A stretch of 10,743 nucleotides of DNA, from positions 1-10,743 of the forward strand of contig JAADFV010000160.1 of assembly GCA_013152695.1 (NCBI GenBank). The letters are read 5' to 3'. A program made the position numbers and the translations under genes. Of the stretch, positions 8,034 through 10,743 are shown one piece after another (position 1 is the stretch's first letter; each line of letters starts with the position of its first letter). Below the pieces are notes generated by a model. The model searched no databases and was not told the origin of the DNA. It saw only the letters and a list, made by a program, of their open reading frames with translations. The stretch comes from Chloroflexota bacterium. GTDB taxonomy: Bacteria; Chloroflexota; Anaerolineae; J102.

Positions 8034-8411
8034 ATGAATCCTGACATCAACACTCTCCCTCCCCGTTTACGTCGCGAATACAAGACCATTGTGGCCATGA
8101 TGAAGATTTATTGTCACGATCATCACGGCGCCAGCAATGCCTTGTGTTCTGAGTGCCAGGAATTGCAGGACTACGCCTTTCTTCGCCTGGAGAGGTGCCC
8201 CTTCCAGGAAGACAAGACAACGTGTGCCAACTGTCCCATCCATTGTTATCGACGGGATATGAAAGAGCGTATCCGTGAGGTGATGCGCTATGCCGGACCG
8301 CGTATGATGTACCGTCATCCTATCCTTGCCATCAGGCATTTACTGGACGGGCGCAAAAAGGCAGTAGAGCCAGTAGGCAAAAAACGTAAGCGTGCTGCTT
8401 CTGAAAGTTAG
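8034..8411 (+). CDS. YgbA-family cysteine-rich protein (nitrous oxide-stimulated promoter family)
   Basis: 125-residue basic protein resembling the YgbA_NO family, whose E. coli member is under the NO-sensing repressor NsrR. Visible features are the N-terminal RREYKTIVAMMKIYC, a set of potential metal ligands (Cys27, His28, His30, His31, Cys38, Cys41, Cys55, Cys64, Cys67, His70, Cys71), the family-typical HCYRRDMKERIREVMRYAGP (70-89) and RHPILAIRHLLDG (94-106), and a Lys/Arg-rich tail. The two CxxC pairs suggest zinc or an iron-sulphur cluster; this is inference. The start is 14 bp after proS with no visible Shine-Dalgarno sequence, so it is probably co-transcribed with proS and perhaps translationally coupled. 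Its biochemical role is not established. Confidence 0.85.
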   Translation: MNPDINTLPPRLRREYKTIVAMMKIYCHDHHGASNALCSECQELQDYAFLRLERCPFQEDKTTCANCPIHCYRRDMKERIREVMRYAGPRMMYRHPILAIRHLLDGRKKAVEPVGKKRKRAASES

Positions 8412-8420
8412 TCGTAAGTT

Positions 8421-8451
8421 GCTGGTCGCTGTTTGAGAGTCAGCGACCAGC
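8421..8451 (+). repeat. Perfect 11-bp hairpin after the ygbA-like gene
   Basis: GCTGGTCGCTG (8421-8431) and CAGCGACCAGC (8441-8451) form a perfect 11-bp stem with a 9-nt loop, 10 nt after the stop codon. There is no T-run on either strand, so it is not a standard intrinsic terminator. It may protect the mRNA 3' end, act as an atypical terminator, or be a dispersed repeat. Confidence 0.6.
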
Positions 8452-8537
8452 GCAGGTCTGTGCCTTGTGGCTGACGTGTGAGAGCGTTGCGGAAGGATTG
8501 GGATAAGCTATAAGAGGGGTACCACTGCCTTGTGTCA

Positions 8538-8557
8538 TTGTCCCCGCGCGGGCACAA
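8538..8557. repeat. 20-bp imperfect palindrome
   Basis: Two 10-base arms, TTGTCCCCGC and GCGGGCACAA, pair at 9 of 10 positions, around a perfect CCCGCGCGGG core. Part of the right arm (CGGGCACA, 8549-8556) recurs inverted as TGTGCCCG at 8629-8636. Located about 35 bp upstream of the candidate promoter, it could be a regulator site; the protein is unknown. Confidence 0.35.
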
Positions 8558-8591
8558 ATTCGCACTTTTGCCACCTTCTCTTTTGCAAATG

Positions 8592-8620
8592 TTGCTCTCT
8601 TGGCCGAAGGTGCATAAAAT
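8592..8620 (+). promoter_or_regulatory. Candidate promoter of the ABC transporter operon
   Basis: TTGCTC (8592-8597), a 17-nt spacer and TAAAAT (8615-8620). Transcription would begin around 8627 and give a leader of about 120 nt before the ATPase start. The match is moderate. Confidence 0.5.
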
Positions 8621-8644
8621 AACATGTCTGTGCCCGTGTTCTGT

Positions 8645-8730
8645 CAACGACATCGCTGACTGCCTCCCCGACGAGCCCAAATCATGCGGAGACAGGTCGT
8701 TGCCATTGATAGGCGGACAACATCTATCAA
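8645..8730 (+). promoter_or_regulatory. Structured 5' leader of the ABC transporter operon
   Basis: CAACGAC (8645-8651) pairs perfectly with GTCGTTG (8696-8702). Inside it, CTGCCTCCCC (8660-8669) pairs at 8 of 10 positions with GCGGAGACAG (8686-8695), with an 8-nt bulge on the 5' side and a 16-nt loop. A second hairpin, TTGATAG (8706-8712) with CTATCAA (8724-8730), ends just before the AGGAG ribosome binding site (8732-8736). It matches no riboswitch class I recognise. Confidence 0.4.
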
Positions 8731-8745
8731 CAGGAGTAAGAGCTT

Positions 8746-9669
8746 ATGATCGAAGTATCAAAGTTGTCCAAGTCGTACGGCGCAATTCGGGCGTTACACG
8801 AGGTCTCGTTCAAGATTGCTTCGGGCGAGATCGTAGGTTTGTTGGGGCCCAATGGCGCCGGGAAAACAACGCTCATGAAGATCTTGACCGGGCGCTTGCA
8901 GCCAGATGGTGGTGAAGCCCGCATACAAGATATGGACGTGTTAACACAGCGGCAGGAGGTGCAGGCCTTGATCGGGTACCTGCCCGAAAATGCACCTGTG
9001 TACAACGATCTGTCGGTACAAGGCTACCTGAAAATGATGGCCGAGCTCCGCCAGATTCCTGCAGAAAAGCAGCTCGAGCGTATTGGCGAGGCTGTGTACG
9101 CCACCGGTCTCGAAGATATGCTCACGCGTCCTATCTCCCAGCTCAGTAAGGGCTACCGCCAGCGCGTGGGTATCGCCCAGGCCATTCTCCACCAGCCGCA
9201 ATTGCTGATTCTGGATGAGCCCACCGTGGGCCTGGACCCGACCCAGATCATCGAAATCCGTAATTTGATCCGGCGCCTGGCCCAGCACAGCACCATCCTT
9301 CTTTCCACCCACATTCTTCCTGAAGTGGAGCAGGTGTGTGACCGCGTGATCATCCTCATGCATGGCGAAGTGCGCGCCGATGCACGCCTGGCTGAGCTAG
9401 CGACCACCGCCAACGTCGTTCTCGTCCTGCAGCAAGCCATGCCAACCGTCAAAGCAGCGCTCGAGGCGATGGATGATGTCGGCACTGTGCAAGAAGAACG
9501 CTCGGTCGATGGCTATCCCGCCTATCGCGTGGCAGCCAAGAACGGCGCCGAGGAATTGCCGTCAGCCGTCTTTGCTCTGGCTCGTCAGCAAGATTGGCCT
9601 GTGCGCGAATTACGCCGTGATGTGCGTACCCTCGAAACCGTCTTCAATGAACTGGCGACAACGGCGTAA
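8746..9669 (+). CDS. ABC transporter ATP-binding protein, GldA-like
   Basis: 307-residue ATPase of an ABC-2-type transporter. It shows Walker A GPNGAGKTT (34-42), signature LSKGYRQRV (133-141), Walker B LLILDEPT (153-160) and the switch His189 in STH. The Q-loop position carries Glu (GYLPEN, 78-82) instead of Gln, as is common in the GldA branch. The C-terminal 90 residues form the variable extension of this group. AGGAG lies 9 nt before the ATG. The next gene, 16 bp on, encodes the membrane partner. GldA proteins are known from gliding motility in Bacteroidetes, but homologues with the same partners are widespread in non-gliders, so the substrate cannot be inferred. Confidence 0.92.
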   Translation: MIEVSKLSKSYGAIRALHEVSFKIASGEIVGLLGPNGAGKTTLMKILTGRLQPDGGEARIQDMDVLTQRQEVQALIGYLPENAPVYNDLSVQGYLKMMAELRQIPAEKQLERIGEAVYATGLEDMLTRPISQLSKGYRQRVGIAQAILHQPQLLILDEPTVGLDPTQIIEIRNLIRRLAQHSTILLSTHILPEVEQVCDRVIILMHGEVRADARLAELATTANVVLVLQQAMPTVKAALEAMDDVGTVQEERSVDGYPAYRVAAKNGAEELPSAVFALARQQDWPVRELRRDVRTLETVFNELATTA

Positions 9670-9685
9670 TGGGAGGAAAACAATC

Positions 9686-10743
9686 ATGAAGCAAACATTG
9701 ACAATCACACGTAAAGAGGTGGCATCGTACTTTAGCTCGCCAATGGCCCTGATCTTTGTGGGTACATTTCTGGCTGCCACCTTGTTTTCGTTCTTCTGGG
9801 TTGATACTTTCTTTGCCCGCGGCATCGCCGATGTGCGACCTTTGTTCCGCAGCATGCCGCTGCTACTCATCTTTCTCGTAGCCGCTCTTACCATGCGCCA
9901 GTGGAGCGAAGAGGAACAGAGCGGCGCCCTGGAAATTCTGCTTACCTTACCGGTGAGCGGCTGGCAGCTCGTCCTGGGCAAATTCCTGGCCGTTATGATC
10001 CTGGTTGCGGTGTCCTTAGCCCTGACCCTGTTCTTACCTATCACTGTAGCCATTCTTGGCAATCTGGACTGGGGGCCTGTTTTTGGCGGCTACCTTGCTG
10101 CCTTACTCCTGGCCGCGGCCTACACCGCCATGGGTTTGTTCATGAGCTCGCGTACCGACAATCCCCTGGTGGCGTTGATTCTCACAGCTTTGGTGGGGGC
10201 AGCCTTTTATGTGGTGGGGTCCAGTACCCTGGTCGATTTCTTTGGCAGCCATGTGGCGAATGTGTTGCGGGCTCTGGGTGCTGGCAGTCGTTTCGAGAGC
10301 ATTGAGCGGGGCGTGATCGATATTCGAGATTTGGTCTATTACCTTTCCCTCACAGCCTTCTTCCTGCTCTTAAACGTCGTTTCGCTCGACAGTAAACGCT
10401 GGAGCGTGGGTGATAACACCCGCCGTTACCGCGGTGCCCTCTTGCTCACGGTGGCTCTGGTGGGTGTCAATCTCATTTTGCTCAATGTGTGGCTATATCC
10501 TCTCAATGGTTTGCGTGTAGACGTGACCCAGGACCGCGAATACAGCCTCTCGCAACCCACCAAAGATATCCTCAGCAACCTTAGCGAGCCTTTATTGATT
10601 CGCGCCTACATCAGCGAGAAAACTCATCCTCTCCTCGCACCCTTGGCCCCCACTGTGGCCGACATGCTGCGTGAGTATGAGATTGCCTCCCATGGGAAAG
10701 TCAAGGCCGAAGTGGTGGATCCCGCTAAAAATCCCGAGCTCGA
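9686..10743 (+). CDS. ABC-2 permease fused to a GldG-like domain (runs off right edge)
   Basis: The first 352 codons of an open frame, with no stop before the edge. Residues 1-235 look like a GldF-type ABC-2 permease: the start ITRKEVASYFSSPMALIF (7-24) is typical, and hydrophobic segments lie near 20-40, 57-70, 99-123, 134-152, 161-180 and 215-234. EEEQSGALEILLTLPVS (75-91) is the family's cytoplasmic coupling region. After a basic linker comes another membrane segment (250-271), then RVDVTQDREYSLSQPTKDIL (277-296), the opening of the GldG-like auxiliary domain, usually a separate protein. GGGAGG sits 9 nt before the ATG. With the preceding ATPase it would make a complete membrane complex; the substrate is unknown. 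Confidence 0.87.
   Translation, partial: MKQTLTITRKEVASYFSSPMALIFVGTFLAATLFSFFWVDTFFARGIADVRPLFRSMPLLLIFLVAALTMRQWSEEEQSGALEILLTLPVSGWQLVLGKFLAVMILVAVSLALTLFLPITVAILGNLDWGPVFGGYLAALLLAAAYTAMGLFMSSRTDNPLVALILTALVGAAFYVVGSSTLVDFFGSHVANVLRALGAGSRFESIERGVIDIRDLVYYLSLTAFFLLLNVVSLDSKRWSVGDNTRRYRGALLLTVALVGVNLILLNVWLYPLNGLRVDVTQDREYSLSQPTKDILSNLSEPLLIRAYISEKTHPLLAPLAPTVADMLREYEIASHGKVKAEVVDPAKNPEL

Noticed and set aside
8408..8680. 90-codon minus-strand frame in the gap before the transporter genes
   Set aside because: No recognisable domain, no convincing ribosome binding site, and it spans the inverted repeats and candidate promoter.
8532..8915. 127-codon plus-strand frame overlapping the start of the GldA-like gene
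   Set aside because: It shares bases with the ATPase start, which has an excellent ribosome binding site and a Walker A motif in the other frame; the product has no family features.
9610..10062. 150-codon minus-strand frame opposite the permease
   Set aside because: Arg/Ser-rich composition typical of an antisense shadow, and it overlaps a clear membrane protein.

Overview
The window looks like a core stretch of chromosome from a Chloroflexota bacterium, probably an Anaerolineae or Caldilinea-type lineage. This is inferred from gene content: a TIM-barrel glycosidase-like domain joined to an NBR1-type Ig-like domain and peptidoglycan amidase modules, a GldA-type ATPase followed by a fused GldF-GldG protein, and moderate GC with no mobile elements. 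No species can be named from the sequence alone.

Layout. Positions 1-720 (minus strand) hold the N-terminal 240 codons of aspartyl-tRNA synthetase, which runs off the left edge. A 247-bp divergent intergenic region follows, with two back-to-back sigma70-like promoters whose -35 boxes lie only 4 bp apart. The plus-strand promoter drives a very large gene (968-4975, 1335 aa). It encodes a clan GH-A-like barrel, an Ig-like domain, an LGFP-like segment, three PGRP/Amidase_2 modules each preceded by a coiled coil, and a cell-wall-binding-like C-terminus. The condensin kleisin gene scpA starts 20 bp after it. Two serine tRNA genes (UGA and GCU anticodons) follow under their own promoter and end at a strong rho-independent terminator. 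Then come prolyl-tRNA synthetase (proS) and a small cysteine-rich YgbA-family (NO-responsive) protein 14 bp behind it. A 334-bp gap with several inverted repeats, a candidate promoter and a structured leader precedes a GldA-like ABC ATPase and a fused permease/GldG-like protein that runs off the right edge.

How the genes fit together. Most are housekeeping: translation (aspS, two tRNA-Ser, proS) and chromosome organisation (scpA). The giant protein is the unusual one. Its first two amidase modules have lost all three predicted zinc ligands (H to N, H to A/M, C to S), while the third keeps them. This suggests one working amidase or hydrolase with two non-catalytic copies kept for binding or spacing. 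No signal peptide is visible, so how it reaches the wall is open. The last two genes form an ABC-2-type transport or gliding-like complex with an unknown substrate.

No CRISPR array, insertion sequence, phage gene or replication origin was seen.
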